Positions 25,280-34,252 are shown, counted from the first letter of the stretch. The stretch: DNA of 34,685 nt from Mesorhizobium loti (GCF_001510895.1 NZ_LPWA01000143.1:1-34685), one strand, 5' to 3'. Notes: a model not told the origin generated them from the letters alone. Program-made: numbers and translations.

Positions 25280-26872
25280 TCATGCCTTCTGCATGTTCCA
25301 CATCGGGTACCATGCCGGCACGCCGATAAGGCCAGTGAGCGTCTTGCGGCGCGCGATTGGCGAGATGATTTGACCTAACATAACCGAGGGCACATAGTCC
25401 CACCATATTCGCTGCATCTTGCGGGCCAGTGCCTTGCGCTCTTCGAGCGTTTCGAGACTCGCCCATTTGACCCGAAGAGCTTCATATTCATCGTCCTGCG
25501 GCCAGCCGAACCAACCTTTTTCGCCATTCATGGGCAGGGTGTTGTCATTGATAACAGTACCGAGGCTCGCTTCAGCGTTGCTCGTTATGAAGATGCTCCA
25601 GCCGCCATTCTCAACGGAGTCCTTTTTCGCACGGCGGGCAACAAGCCCGCCCCAGTCGCTCGGGGCAAGATCGACATTGACCCCGATCCCCCGCAATGTG
25701 GCCGCCAGAAGCTGGGAGGCGTTGCTTGCCTCCGCCCAGTCCGTGGCCTGCAGGATGACGACTTTCTCGCCCGCATATCCCGCATCCTTGAAGAGTTGTC
25801 TGGCCTTTTCCGGGTCGCCGCCCTTTTTGAACCATCCCGTATTTTCGTCATTGGAAACCGGCGTTTCGTTTCCAAACATCGAAGTGACGGTGCGGACGTA
25901 TTTTGAGTAGCCATAAGCTGCGCGCATCATCGCCTCTTGATCGACCAAGTGAAGCATCGCTTGTCGTGCCTTCACATTGTCGAATGGCTTTTGCAGACAG
26001 TTCATGCGCAGGAACATATCCTGACCAGTCTTGTCCAGAACTTGCAGTTCAAGGCTGGGATCGCTCTCGATGACCGGAAAGAGATCGGCCGGCGGCGTCG
26101 CAATGAAATCAATCTCACCTGTTTGCAAGGCCGCCAAAGCCGTCTGCTGATCGCCGATGATTTCCGAGATTACACGATCGACCTTTACGATCTTCCCGCC
26201 GGCCAGTCCGTCGGCAGGCTCGTTACGCGGTACGTATTTCTCATTGCGGTCGTAGGTAAAGCTGGCTCCCGGCTTGGCAAGAGCATGATTGAACCTGAAC
26301 GGGCCCGATCCTATGTTGGCAGTCACCTGCTCCGTTGGGGAAAGATTCGCGTCCTTCTCGCGCATGATGAATGGGCCGGTGAAAGCCAGGATGTCGAGCA
26401 GAGCCCCAAACGGCTCCTTGAGCGCGATCGTGAAGGTCTTGTCATCCTTTTTCGAGATATCGCTTGCCCGCGCCATGAGTATCTGCCCGCCGGGGGCCAC
26501 CTGGCCCCAGCGATGGATCGAGGCGACGCAGTCCGCTGCGGTGACGGGCGTGCCGTCGTGCCAGCTCAGACCATCGCGAAGCCCGAACGAATAGGTCTTC
26601 CTGTCGTCGGATACGTTCCACTTTCCCACCATCTGCGGCTGCGGCGCGAACTTCGAATCGGTCCCGAACAGCGTATCGTACACCGCGAAGGCATGGGTAT
26701 AGGTCACGTCAGATGTTGTAACGACCGGGTCAAACACGGTGAGGTTGCCCAGCACCATACGGACCGTCCGGTCGGGAGTTGGTGACGCCTGCGCCCGCAG
26801 AACGGAAGGGATCGATAAAGCCGCTCCCGCGGCCAATCCCGTCTTAAAGAGATTGCGTCGAGTGATCGTCAT
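25280..26872 (-). CDS. Periplasmic substrate-binding protein of a peptide-type ABC importer (SBP_bac_5)
   Basis: The binding protein is 530 residues and delivers ligand to the permeases. The N-terminus MTITRRNLFKTGLAAGAAL looks like a twin-arginine or Sec signal, with cleavage likely after VLRAQA. The family 5 core is clear: FAVYDTLFGTDSKFAPQPQ, YSFGLRDGLSWHDGTPVTA (the SBP_bac_5 signature) and YDRNEKYVPR. GGGGA lies about nine bases before the ATG. It heads the operon. Such proteins bind peptides, opines, amides or nickel complexes. The downstream dimethylformamidase-like gene suggests an amide-containing ligand, which is inference. Confidence 0.94.
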   Translation of the reverse strand: MTITRRNLFKTGLAAGAALSIPSVLRAQASPTPDRTVRMVLGNLTVFDPVVTTSDVTYTHAFAVYDTLFGTDSKFAPQPQMVGKWNVSDDRKTYSFGLRDGLSWHDGTPVTAADCVASIHRWGQVAPGGQILMARASDISKKDDKTFTIALKEPFGALLDILAFTGPFIMREKDANLSPTEQVTANIGSGPFRFNHALAKPGASFTYDRNEKYVPRNEPADGLAGGKIVKVDRVISEIIGDQQTALAALQTGEIDFIATPPADLFPVIESDPSLELQVLDKTGQDMFLRMNCLQKPFDNVKARQAMLHLVDQEAMMRAAYGYSKYVRTVTSMFGNETPVSNDENTGWFKKGGDPEKARQLFKDAGYAGEKVVILQATDWAEASNASQLLAATLRGIGVNVDLAPSDWGGLVARRAKKDSVENGGWSIFITSNAEASLGTVINDNTLPMNGEKGWFGWPQDDEYEALRVKWASLETLEERKALARKMQRIWWDYVPSVMLGQIISPIARRKTLTGLIGVPAWYPMWNMQKA

Positions 26873-27089
26873 GCCTTATTCCCCTTTTGCCACTGGCGCT
26901 GCTGATCCGCGCTTATAGGTTCTCGCTTTCGAATTTTGACGACCATTAAGGCCCTTTGTTTAGTCGAGGATCTGCCGCCGGGCGGGGCGCGTCAAATTCA
27001 GTCTGTATATTCTTGTCATCTGGAAGCAAGATGGCCCTAAGCGTGATATCGGCAATCCATAAGCCTTCGATCATCAGTCCTCCTATCCT
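26873..27089. other. Intergenic region upstream of the importer operon
   Basis: It should hold the promoter of the importer operon. A TATAAG-like -10 word lies near 26914-26919 on the minus strand, but I see no matching -35. No gene is recognised here. Confidence 0.4.
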
Positions 27090-27162
27090 TCGGCACGTCG
27101 ACGCCATGAGCCTGAAAAACCTGCTTGGCTCCGTCTAGACCGGTTGCGATAATCTCTTCCAT
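27090..27162 (-). pseudogene. IS110-family transposase, N-terminal fragment
   Basis: From the ATG at 27162 the frame gives MEEIIATGLDGAKQVFQAHG followed by VDVPK, close to the RuvC-like N-terminus of IS110 transposases (usually GLDxAKxVFQxHGVD). The homology stops after about 25 residues. It is a fragment left at an element junction. Confidence 0.55.
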
Positions 27163-27529
27163 GGACGACTTTCCCTCACGTGACTTTGACAGCCACACTA
27201 TTGCACCTCGATGCCGGGAGCGGGGCCGTTCAAAATGGGGGTAATCGCGCGAGCGAGTTGCCCTGGAAATCAATTGTAGCCTTGGTGGGTGGCTGTTCTT
27301 CGATAGGATGGAAATACGGGCTCACGACCTGACGCCACCCAAGCATCGAATGGACAACAGCTATGGAAGCATATCGGTCTAGACATCTCGATGACAGAGC
27401 GACGGCGTCGATTCGTCGTGGAAGGCGAGCGCGTCTGGCGCGGGAAGTGCGCATGCGATCCGAAGATCGTTGCTGACCTTGTAGCAAGCAAGCGCCGGTC
27501 GCAAAACGGGTGTTTGAAACTAGCCCGTT

Positions 27530-27720
27530 GCCTCAGACTTTTTTTCATGAAGCGCGATGCATCGGCGCTATCGAGACGCTGCAGCACCGTGGATGCCGAG
27601 AGCGCCGGCTCCGCCTCAAACGATGCCCAAATCTGATCTTCAAACGGCTCAAACGTGCTCGGGCCACTTCGGATAGGGCTTGGTCCGCCGATATGGCCGT
27701 GGACGTGTGGGTCACGTCTC
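27530..27720 (-). pseudogene. Possible IS21 IstA-like fragment
   Basis: A short frame contains DQIWASFEAEPALSASTVLQ followed by RLDSADASRF and KSLRQR. This resembles the segment of IS21 IstA proteins where a 'WL..EP.L.A..L..RL' stretch precedes a 'LRT.QRR' helix. No catalytic residues remain. The identification rests on a short similarity recalled by eye. The remaining 27163-27529 and 27721-28062 show no recognisable gene. Confidence 0.3.
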
Positions 27721-28062
27721 TCCAGCCACGCAGTCTTAAGATTCCCCAGCAAAAAGCTGTAGATCGATGACGACAGGCTCCGCAGGCTTGGCATTCAGGC
27801 CACGGCGATCGACCCCTTCTTCCAAGGTCTTTCTGCACCGAGCGGCTCAAGGAAACCTGTATCGCCGGGTCCGCCCCTTCCAGTATCGCACGTAGCGTTC
27901 CTCTTCGCGTCGGCCATGGCGTGGGCTCACGTCCCGCCGGGGGCTCCGGCGGATGATAACACTTACCAGGCGGCGCCGATCCGGGTCTCGTCCGCAGCTT
28001 GAGCGAGAGCTGGAACAGATTGCACTGTAGCCGCACCACATCAAAGGCGAACAGGCGCTGTC

Positions 28063-28710
28063 AGACTCCATCGGATCCGTGTTGCGCGAGACCAAAATTT
28101 GTAGCCCAATGACGATTTGCGCTGCAATGAAAATGGGATCGATGTTCTTGTGTGGAGAGGCAGCATGGCCGCCTCGGCCGATCACAACAATGTCGAATTC
28201 GTCCAGCGCGGCGGCAATCGGGCCGTCGCTGATCGCAAACTTGCCTATGTCAATCCCCGGAGCGTTGTGCATCCCGAACACCTTCGAGATGCCGAAACGC
28301 TCCATGATCCCTTCTTGGACCATCCTTTGGCCGCCTAGCCCTGCTTCTTCCGCGGGCTGGAATACCAAGGCAACGGGGCCCTTGAAATTCCGCGTATTCG
28401 CAAGGTATTTGGCGGCCCCCAGCAGCATGGCCGTGTGCCCGTCATGGCCGCATGCGTGCATCTTGCCCGGTATCTCCGATGACCATGGCATGTTTGACGC
28501 TTCAAGGATTGGCAAGGCGTCCATGTCCGCTCTTAGTGCGATCGTCGGCCCTTCGCCAGCTTCACCTTGTATCAAAGCCACGACGCCGGTTTCAGCTATC
28601 CCCGTTTCGATGTTATTGATACCAAATGAGGCTAACTTCTCGGTCACGAATCTGGCTGTGTTATGTAGCCGGTAATCGAGCTCAGGTGTGATTTTTCGTG
28701 GAATGAGTCG
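28063..28710 (-). pseudogene. M20-family amidohydrolase (hippurate hydrolase/IAA-amino-acid hydrolase-like), truncated at both ends
   Basis: The family removes acyl or amide groups from amino acids using two metal ions. The remnant keeps TPELDYRLHNTARFVTEKLA near its start, ALRADMDALPI, the metal-site MHACGHDGHTAMLL, PAEEAGLGGQ and GRGGHAASPHKNIDP. It runs to LVSRNTDPMES at about 28063, after which homology stops abruptly. The N-terminus upstream of about 28710 is also lost. Roughly 210 of about 390 residues survive, including the dimerisation domain start. It lies just after the oxygenase gene in the same direction and may have been the third gene of that operon. The junction at 28063 is probably a mobile-element or deletion scar. 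Confidence 0.8.
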
Positions 28711-28940
28711 AAAAACCAGGGTCCCGATTCCGTGGTCATTGACAAAAAGCTTTCCGAACTCTGGCCACCGGGCCCTGCGGCCTCAAATCTTGCCGCGGCC
28801 GCAATGGAGCCCCGCTGGGAAGCGCTCGAAGAACTGTTGGCACACATCGTCGATCGCACATTCAGCATAATGCGGCTCGCTCTCGTGATTCCGGTCCGAG
28901 CTTGCGGCGGAAGCTGGCCTCTGGCCTCGACAGCTCAATT

Positions 28941-29783
28941 TCAGGTCCACCAGAGAACAAGATCGGGGCGCGCAAATCCGAAAAAGCTGTTCAGCACTAG
29001 GCGACGGTTTCCGTTCGCTGATTGTTTGGTGACACCATGAACGAAACCGCCATCGATCAGGCCCATGTCCCCAGCCTTAAGCTCGAAGTCGTGACAAGGA
29101 ACGTCTTCAAGGTAGGTTGCTGAATAGGGATAACCAGTGGTCTCGACGCCCTCCGACCTTCGGTCGTTGACGGTTGGCTTATGGCTCCAAAGACGCAGAT
29201 TTCCACCTTCCTCGGCCATGCTTGGATAGAAGTTCAGCGCTGCTACGATGTTGCTCGCCACAGCAGGGATCTCGAAATCGCTCCCGGCGTGTAGGACCTG
29301 AGCGACATCGTCATGAGGTTCAAGAGCATACGTACCCCCGTCAGTCCAACTGAGGGCGCGACAGACGTTAGCCTGACCCTGCTTGGAGCGAGCCAGACGC
29401 AACTCAATGCCCTGTTTGTGAAGATCGCGCTTCAGCGCGTCGAACAATGCTCGAACCGGATCGACCAAACTGCCGAAAAGGGAGTCCACGTAAGGTCGCG
29501 CACTTTCGGACTGTGTGAAGTAAGTGGTTGAATCATTCCTGTAGTGGGATGCACCGACATATTGTCCAGGGACGCCATCTTTACGCTCTTTGAGACCGGG
29601 GCTTTCAACAAAATTCGAGGTGATCTCCTCGGCTGTTTCTGCACTGAAGGCCCGTTTAATGTGCAGAGCAGTGATCTTACCTTTCAGGACTGAAATAATT
29701 TCCGCAGTGCTGATCGAACCGGTTCGTTCTCTGATGGTAGGCGACGAGATAACTGGTGTTTGATGTGCCAGATTAGTGCCCAT
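28941..29783 (-). CDS. 2-oxoglutarate/Fe(II)-dependent oxygenase (prolyl-4-hydroxylase-like fold)
   Basis: The enzyme should hydroxylate or otherwise oxidise a small molecule using 2-oxoglutarate and oxygen. In 280 residues the facial triad is visible: His157 and Asp159 (EPHDDVAQVLH) and His249 in GDMGLIDGGFVHGV, with Arg260/261 (NRRLVLNSFFGF) as the 2-oxoglutarate anchor. WTDGGTYALEPHDD is a plausible substrate-side loop. The ATG lies inside the end of the aminotransferase gene (11-base overlap) and is preceded by AAGGAG, so the two are translationally coupled. The pairing suggests hydroxylation of an amino acid made or used by the aminotransferase. The exact substrate is unknown; ectoine hydroxylase is not supported by context. 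Confidence 0.82.
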   Translation of the reverse strand: MGTNLAHQTPVISSPTIRERTGSISTAEIISVLKGKITALHIKRAFSAETAEEITSNFVESPGLKERKDGVPGQYVGASHYRNDSTTYFTQSESARPYVDSLFGSLVDPVRALFDALKRDLHKQGIELRLARSKQGQANVCRALSWTDGGTYALEPHDDVAQVLHAGSDFEIPAVASNIVAALNFYPSMAEEGGNLRLWSHKPTVNDRRSEGVETTGYPYSATYLEDVPCHDFELKAGDMGLIDGGFVHGVTKQSANGNRRLVLNSFFGFARPDLVLWWT

Positions 29784-31032
29784 TGGCTTGCTCCTTTAGC
29801 GCGTGATCAAGAATGGCGAGGCCATGATCGAGTTCGTCATCGGAGATGGTTATTGGTGGAAGGACTTTGATTACGTCGCGGTTCGGGCCTGAAGATTCGA
29901 TCAGCAGGCCATTTTCGAACGCAATGTCGTGCACTCGGCCGACTACCGCCTGTGAACGGCACTTCAGACCAGCCATCAGACCGCGACCGCGCTTGTGTTC
30001 GATGCACTCGGGAAATTTCGCGACGAGGTAATCCAGGTGTCCTTGCAGTTTGGTTTTTGTCCGCTCGACACTTGCAATAAACTGGCTGTCGGACCAAAGT
30101 TTGCACATGGCCCCCGCGGTTACGAAGGCGAGATTGTTGCCTCTAAAGGTCCCGCTATGCTCGCCGGGATTCCAAACGTCCAAATGGGGGCGAATCAGAA
30201 CAATTGAGAGCGGACTACCAGAGCCGCTTAGCGATTTCGAAAGGCACACTATATCGGGATCGATTTTCGCGAAGTCGAATGAGAAGAACTCGCCCGTTCG
30301 ACCGGCACCGGCCTGAATATCGTCAACGATCAAAACAACGCTGTGTTTGCGGCAAATGCGCTGAATTTCCGTTAGCCAGGCTGCGGATGCTGTGTTCATG
30401 CCGCCTTCGGCCTGAATAGTCTCCAGAATGATCGCGGCGGGCTTTTCGATGCCGCTGCCTGGATCTCCCAATATTGAGTCTATGTAACCGGCGGAATCGA
30501 AATCCTGGTTCGGATATCCATCATAGGGAATACGGATCACATCGTGGCGGGCCACGCCGCCGAGTTGCCGAGTCGAGGCCGCACCGGAGACCGCCAGAGA
30601 GCCGAGGGACATACCATGAAACGAATTCGTGAAGGCCATGACGCTTGAGCGGCCAGTATATTTTCGCGCCAACGCGAGCGCCGCTTCATTAGCGTTTGTT
30701 CCGGTCGGGCCAGGAAATTGTATCCTGTAAGAAAGGCCCTTTGGCTTCAAAATTGAATCAACAAACACTTCGATGAAGTCACGCTTTGCTGCTGTATACA
30801 TGTCTAGCGAAAGAATAATATTCCCCTCAACGAGATATTCAATTGCTGGCTGAATAATCTTCGGATTGTTGTGCCCGTAATTTAGTGAACCCGAACCTAC
30901 GAGGAAATCTATGTAAGGCTTGCCGCCCTCGTCCCATATTGTCGCTCCAACGGCCTTCTTAAAGACCGTGGGAAAGGACCGCCCATAGCGACGAACGTTA
31001 GACTCGTAGGCTGCAAAAACATCGGTGTTCAT
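29773..31032 (-). CDS. Class III aminotransferase, diaminobutyrate--2-oxoglutarate aminotransferase (EctB)-like
   Basis: The PLP enzyme is 419 residues from the ATG at 31032 (MNTDVFAAYESNVRRYGRSF, the usual EctB-type start). Other starts lie 8 and 36 codons upstream. Motifs are FPGPTGTNANEAALALARKY, TNSFHGMSLGSLAVSG, VDDIQAGAGRTGEFF (cofactor Asp237) and CLSKSLSGSGSPLSIVLI with Lys266 as the Schiff-base lysine. The sequence is closest to 2,4-diaminobutyrate aminotransferases used in ectoine, siderophore and related pathways. EctA and EctC are absent, so ectoine synthesis is unlikely. It is coupled to the 2-oxoglutarate oxygenase downstream, suggesting synthesis of a modified diamino acid. Confidence 0.88.
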   Translation of the reverse strand: MNTDVFAAYESNVRRYGRSFPTVFKKAVGATIWDEGGKPYIDFLVGSGSLNYGHNNPKIIQPAIEYLVEGNIILSLDMYTAAKRDFIEVFVDSILKPKGLSYRIQFPGPTGTNANEAALALARKYTGRSSVMAFTNSFHGMSLGSLAVSGAASTRQLGGVARHDVIRIPYDGYPNQDFDSAGYIDSILGDPGSGIEKPAAIILETIQAEGGMNTASAAWLTEIQRICRKHSVVLIVDDIQAGAGRTGEFFSFDFAKIDPDIVCLSKSLSGSGSPLSIVLIRPHLDVWNPGEHSGTFRGNNLAFVTAGAMCKLWSDSQFIASVERTKTKLQGHLDYLVAKFPECIEHKRGRGLMAGLKCRSQAVVGRVHDIAFENGLLIESSGPNRDVIKVLPPITISDDELDHGLAILDHALKEQANGH

Positions 31033-31164
31033 TGGCGCCACTCTGCTGACAGACATCGTATAATGAAGACACGGCTTAACAGAACGGAGGCAAGACCTGA
31101 GCGGCACCTCAACTGGTGCGCAGACACTTGGAATCTCCATGTCGCGCTGCTTTTCATGCCGCTA

Positions 31165-31840
31165 TCACCATGCCTCGGCAATCGGTTGGAGCGAGCTCGA
31201 TCCTAGAGCTTTCTCATAGGCCTCGATACTACGGCATGTGGTAGTTGACTCATCTGTTTGTGGTCTGCAGAAGCGCTTGCCGTTTGCGAAACCGCACAGA
31301 AAGGCTCGCACCAATATTGACCAGGTTGGCTCGGCCGGCATTGGCAAGGTTCGGCACAGCCGCAAATACGCTTGGTATCCGGCCGCGAGATCTCGTCGGC
31401 CTCGTCTCAGCCGACATAGCGACCAGCATGCCCTGACAAGAAGATCGGAACGCGGCCCACCAAGTCCTTCCCGGATGCATCAGCGACACTCAAATTGTGG
31501 ATGGCCGCGCATTCGTCCGGCAACGCCGCAAACGGGCCGCCTCCTGGCTTGCTCGAGAAAAACGGGCTCAGGTCGAATTTGTCATATAGCAAGCGCCCCA
31601 TCCTCTCGTGCGCGGTTCCGCGTCAAAGTCCCCCCTTTCTGGGCGCCGGCACATTGCCACGCTCATCACCATTGGGCGCAAATCGCTGTTTGAGAAGAGC
31701 TTGACTGCCGCCGTACCTTTTCCAGCGGCGCTCAAAGCATCGACCGTGTCAGTTACGCAGTAGGACGCTGGCTGAGCAACCGGCGGAGACGCGAAGCCCT
31801 CATCAAGCGCAGCTTCGGAGCCGGTTGCGGTGAGGATCTC
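31165..31840. other. Decayed region between IS3 remnant and aminotransferase gene
   Basis: Minus-strand frames contain coding-like pieces, such as VTDTVDALSAAGKGTAAVKL near 31700-31780 and FDLSPFFSSKPGGGPFAALP near 31520-31580. They look like fragments of one former gene broken by frame changes. I do not recognise the family. A GG-N10-GC spacing resembling a sigma-54 promoter lies near 31163-31176 on the minus strand, but the rest of the consensus is poor. Confidence 0.35.
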
Positions 31841-31849
31841 GGCGAACAC

Positions 31850-32115
31850 CCCATTCGGTCGTTGAAGCTCTCGAGGAGGCCGTTGTGCACCGACTCTCCC
31901 GGCGCGATGTGATGCGTTCAACACCGTGATCCTTCGACCGGGCCAGGATGGCATTCGAGGTGAATTCGGCGCCATGGTCGAAAAGGATCCTGCCGGCCTT
32001 GCTCGCAGATCGGTCAGCTCCCATGCCACTCAGGCGACCGGAGATCGCGGTTTCGAGGACTGCAGCCAGGCACTCCCGCGTCACGTCATCGACTATAGAT
32101 ATTCGAATGCGCCGG
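31850..32115 (-). pseudogene. IS3-family transposase (OrfB) fragment, frameshifted
   Basis: Three frames give the rve/DDE core of an IS3 OrfB: ISIVDDVTRECLAAVLETAI (first Asp), ELTDL, then DHGAEFTSNAILARSKDHGV (second Asp) and HHIAPGESVHNGLLESFNDR (catalytic Glu). The frame changes near 32010-32040 and near 31920. The 5' part of OrfB and all of OrfA are missing. The element ends are not visible. Confidence 0.8.
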
Positions 32116-32262
32116 GTTGCCCCTCTGTTACCAACTGTGTGAAGGAACGGAAATGTCTGTACCCGACTGTGTCGACCGCTCCAGATGCAAGAGCTTCAAC
32201 GCCGCAGCCGTTGCGCCAAATCCCAGTTGCGGCGCTGCCGACGGCAACCCGCCTGCCGAGCT

Positions 32263-33276
32263 TCAGCCGTTGCGAAAGGTGTAGCCGTAGCCGTTGATCG
32301 CCGGCGCACCCCCGAGATGCGCGAAAAGGACCCGCGACCCCTCTGGAAAGAAACCTTTCTGAACAAGGTCGATCATCCCTTGCATCGATTTGCCCTCGTA
32401 TACGGGATCGGTGATCATACCCTCGAGCCGCGCGCAGAGACGGATGGCATCCTTAGTTTGCGGGGACGGAATGCCATAACACGGATAGGCGTACTTCTCG
32501 AGCAGCACCACATCATCCTCCACCAGTTCCACTCCGAGATCGACGAGCTCCGCAGTGTGTTGGGCAATATCCAGCACTTGCGCCTTGGTTTGCGAGGGAG
32601 TGGCAGAGGCATCGATACCGATGACTTTGCGATGTCGACCGTCAATGGCAAATCCGACGAGCATGCCGGCATGCGTCGAGCCCGTCACCGTGCAAACGAC
32701 GATGAAGTCAAATGCAAACCCAAGCTGTCTTTCCTGAGCGCGCACCTCCTCCGCGAACCCCACATAGCCGAGTCCACCATACGGGTGAACGGACGCGCCA
32801 GCTGGTATTGCATAGGGTCTGCCGCCCCTTGCTTTGACCTCGTAGAGCGCCTTTTCCCAACTACGGCGGATGCTTATGTCAAAGCCTTCGTTGACCAGGC
32901 GAACCTCTGCTCCCATGATGCGGCTCAATAAGATGTTGCCGACCCGATCGTAGACCGCATCCTCGTGGGGAACCCAGCTCTCCTGAACTAGGAGGCATTT
33001 CATGCCGACCTTGGCGGCGACCGCGGCGACCATTCGCGTGTGGTTGGACTGCACGCCGCCGATGGAGACGAGCGTATCAGCATCCGACGCGATGGCGTCG
33101 GGGATGATGTATTCGAGCTTACGGAGCTTGTTTCCACCAAACGCGAGTCCGGAGTTGCAGCCCTCGCGTTTGGCGTAGATTTCCACCTTCCGCCCTAAAT
33201 AGGCGCTGAGCCGATCGAGCTTCTCGATGGGCGTCGGTCCAAAGGTGAGCGGATAGCGTTCGAACTTTTCCAGCAT
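32263..33276 (-). CDS. acdS: 1-aminocyclopropane-1-carboxylate deaminase
   Basis: The PLP enzyme splits ACC, the plant ethylene precursor, into 2-oxobutyrate and ammonia and lowers ethylene around infected roots. It is 337 residues, one shorter than the Pseudomonas enzyme (338), so numbering is offset by one. Key residues are present: Lys50 (GGNKLRKLEY), Ser77 (VQSNHTR), Tyr267 (PCYGIP), Tyr293 and Glu294 (PVYEGKS) and Leu321 (AHLGG). Glu294 and Leu321 are the residues that separate true ACC deaminase from D-cysteine desulfhydrase. GGAGAG lies just before the ATG at 33276. In Mesorhizobium the gene is commonly on the symbiosis island under NifA/sigma-54 control; here an IS5 element lies within 100-150 bases upstream, and I could not find a convincing -24/-12 site. 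Confidence 0.95.
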   Translation of the reverse strand: MLEKFERYPLTFGPTPIEKLDRLSAYLGRKVEIYAKREGCNSGLAFGGNKLRKLEYIIPDAIASDADTLVSIGGVQSNHTRMVAAVAAKVGMKCLLVQESWVPHEDAVYDRVGNILLSRIMGAEVRLVNEGFDISIRRSWEKALYEVKARGGRPYAIPAGASVHPYGGLGYVGFAEEVRAQERQLGFAFDFIVVCTVTGSTHAGMLVGFAIDGRHRKVIGIDASATPSQTKAQVLDIAQHTAELVDLGVELVEDDVVLLEKYAYPCYGIPSPQTKDAIRLCARLEGMITDPVYEGKSMQGMIDLVQKGFFPEGSRVLFAHLGGAPAINGYGYTFRNG

Positions 33277-33399
33277 GTTCTCTCCAAAGATGCGTGAATG
33301 AGCCGGCTAGCTATGCACATCATTTTAAGGGCGTGTTTGGTCTGAGAGCCTGACCCGAAACTCGAGAATGGGCGCGGACGCGGTTGAGTGGCCCCGTCC

Positions 33400-33443
33400 G
33401 TTGTGATTCGCTTGAGCTGTCTAGACTTGAGCGGAATCACAAC
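33400..33443. repeat. Inverted repeat directly before the IS5 transposase start
   Basis: GTTGTGATTC at 33400-33409 is the exact complement of GAATCACAAC at 33434-33443, one base before the transposase ATG. Imperfect pairing continues inward (CTTGAG against CTTGAGCG). The hairpin would hide the ribosome-binding area, or it may be part of the element's terminal region. Confidence 0.6.
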
Positions 33444-34132
33444 ATGGGTTGGACGGAGACCACCCGGCGGCAGTATTGCCGCGCGGGGCATCGAGATGCA
33501 AATGCAATGACGGACCGGGAATGGGCCTTGATCGAGCCATTGCTGCCCGGAGCGAAGGCGACGGGACGACCGCGCACGACCGAACTGCGGGCGGTTGTGG
33601 ACGCGCTCCTCTATATCGCCTGGACGGGCTGCCAGTGGCGGGCGTTGCCGGACCACTTTCCGCCGGTTTCGACGGTTCAACGCTATTTCTATGCCTGGCG
33701 AGACAATGGGCTGTGGAGGACTATCAACTTCCACCTGGTGGCTACGGCACGCCTGGCCATCGGTCGCGAGGCGAGCCCGAGCGCCGGCATCATCGACAGC
33801 CAATCGGCAAAGGCCACGGACGTTGCCGGTTTGCGTGGCTACGACGCCGGCAAGAAGATCAAAGGCCGCAAGCGCCATATCATCACCGACACCGAGGGGC
33901 ACCTGGTCGGGCTGACGGTGCATACGGCCGACATCCAGGACAGGGACGGGGCAGTCGGCGTCATCGCCTCCATTCGACAGCTTTACCCGTGGTTGCGTCA
34001 TCTGTTCGCCGACGGCGGTTATGCCGGAGAAAAGCTGACGCAGGCTCTGGCCGATCTCGGCACGTGGACCATCGAAATCATCAAACGCTCCGACACGGCC
34101 AAAGGCTTTGAGGTGCTGCCGCGACGATGGGT
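33444..34132 (+). pseudogene. IS5-family transposase, C-terminus removed by an IS21-family insertion
   Basis: From the ATG at 33444 the product reads MTDREWALIEPLLPGAKATG and ALLYIAWTGCQWRALPDHFP, then the first Asp (GIIDSQSAK), GRKRHIITDTEGHLVG and the second Asp (HLFADGGYAG). It stops being IS5-like at LPRRWV, just before the catalytic Glu (usually ERTFAW). The open frame runs on to 34193 through IS21 terminal sequence. Without the third acidic residue the protein should be inactive. The left part of the element, including its end, probably lies between about 33340 and 33400, just upstream of acdS. Confidence 0.88.
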
Positions 34133-34144
34133 TGCGCATTTCGC

Positions 34145-34227
34145 TGATTGTGAGCAGCCATTTCACGCGATGGTGAGCGCTCATTTCATTTGATCGTGAG
34201 CAGGGATTTCACGCGATCATGAGCGGC
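34145..34227. repeat. Two direct terminal repeats of the IS21 end
   Basis: Two copies of a roughly 36-base unit, starting at 34145 and 34191 (46-base spacing), share GTGAGCAG, ATTTCACGCGAT and TGAGCG. IS21 ends usually carry such multiple transposase-binding repeats. Confidence 0.75.
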
Positions 34228-34252
34228 CGCTTCGACCGACCTGTTGATTGAT

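Noticed and set aside
28941..31032. Ectoine/hydroxyectoine synthesis genes
   Set aside because: Only an EctB-like aminotransferase and a generic 2-oxoglutarate oxygenase are present; EctA, EctC and a typical EctD sequence are missing.
31150..31200. Sigma-54 promoter before the aminotransferase gene
   Set aside because: A GG-N10-GC spacing exists, but the flanking consensus is poor and no NifA upstream site (TGT-N10-ACA) is nearby.
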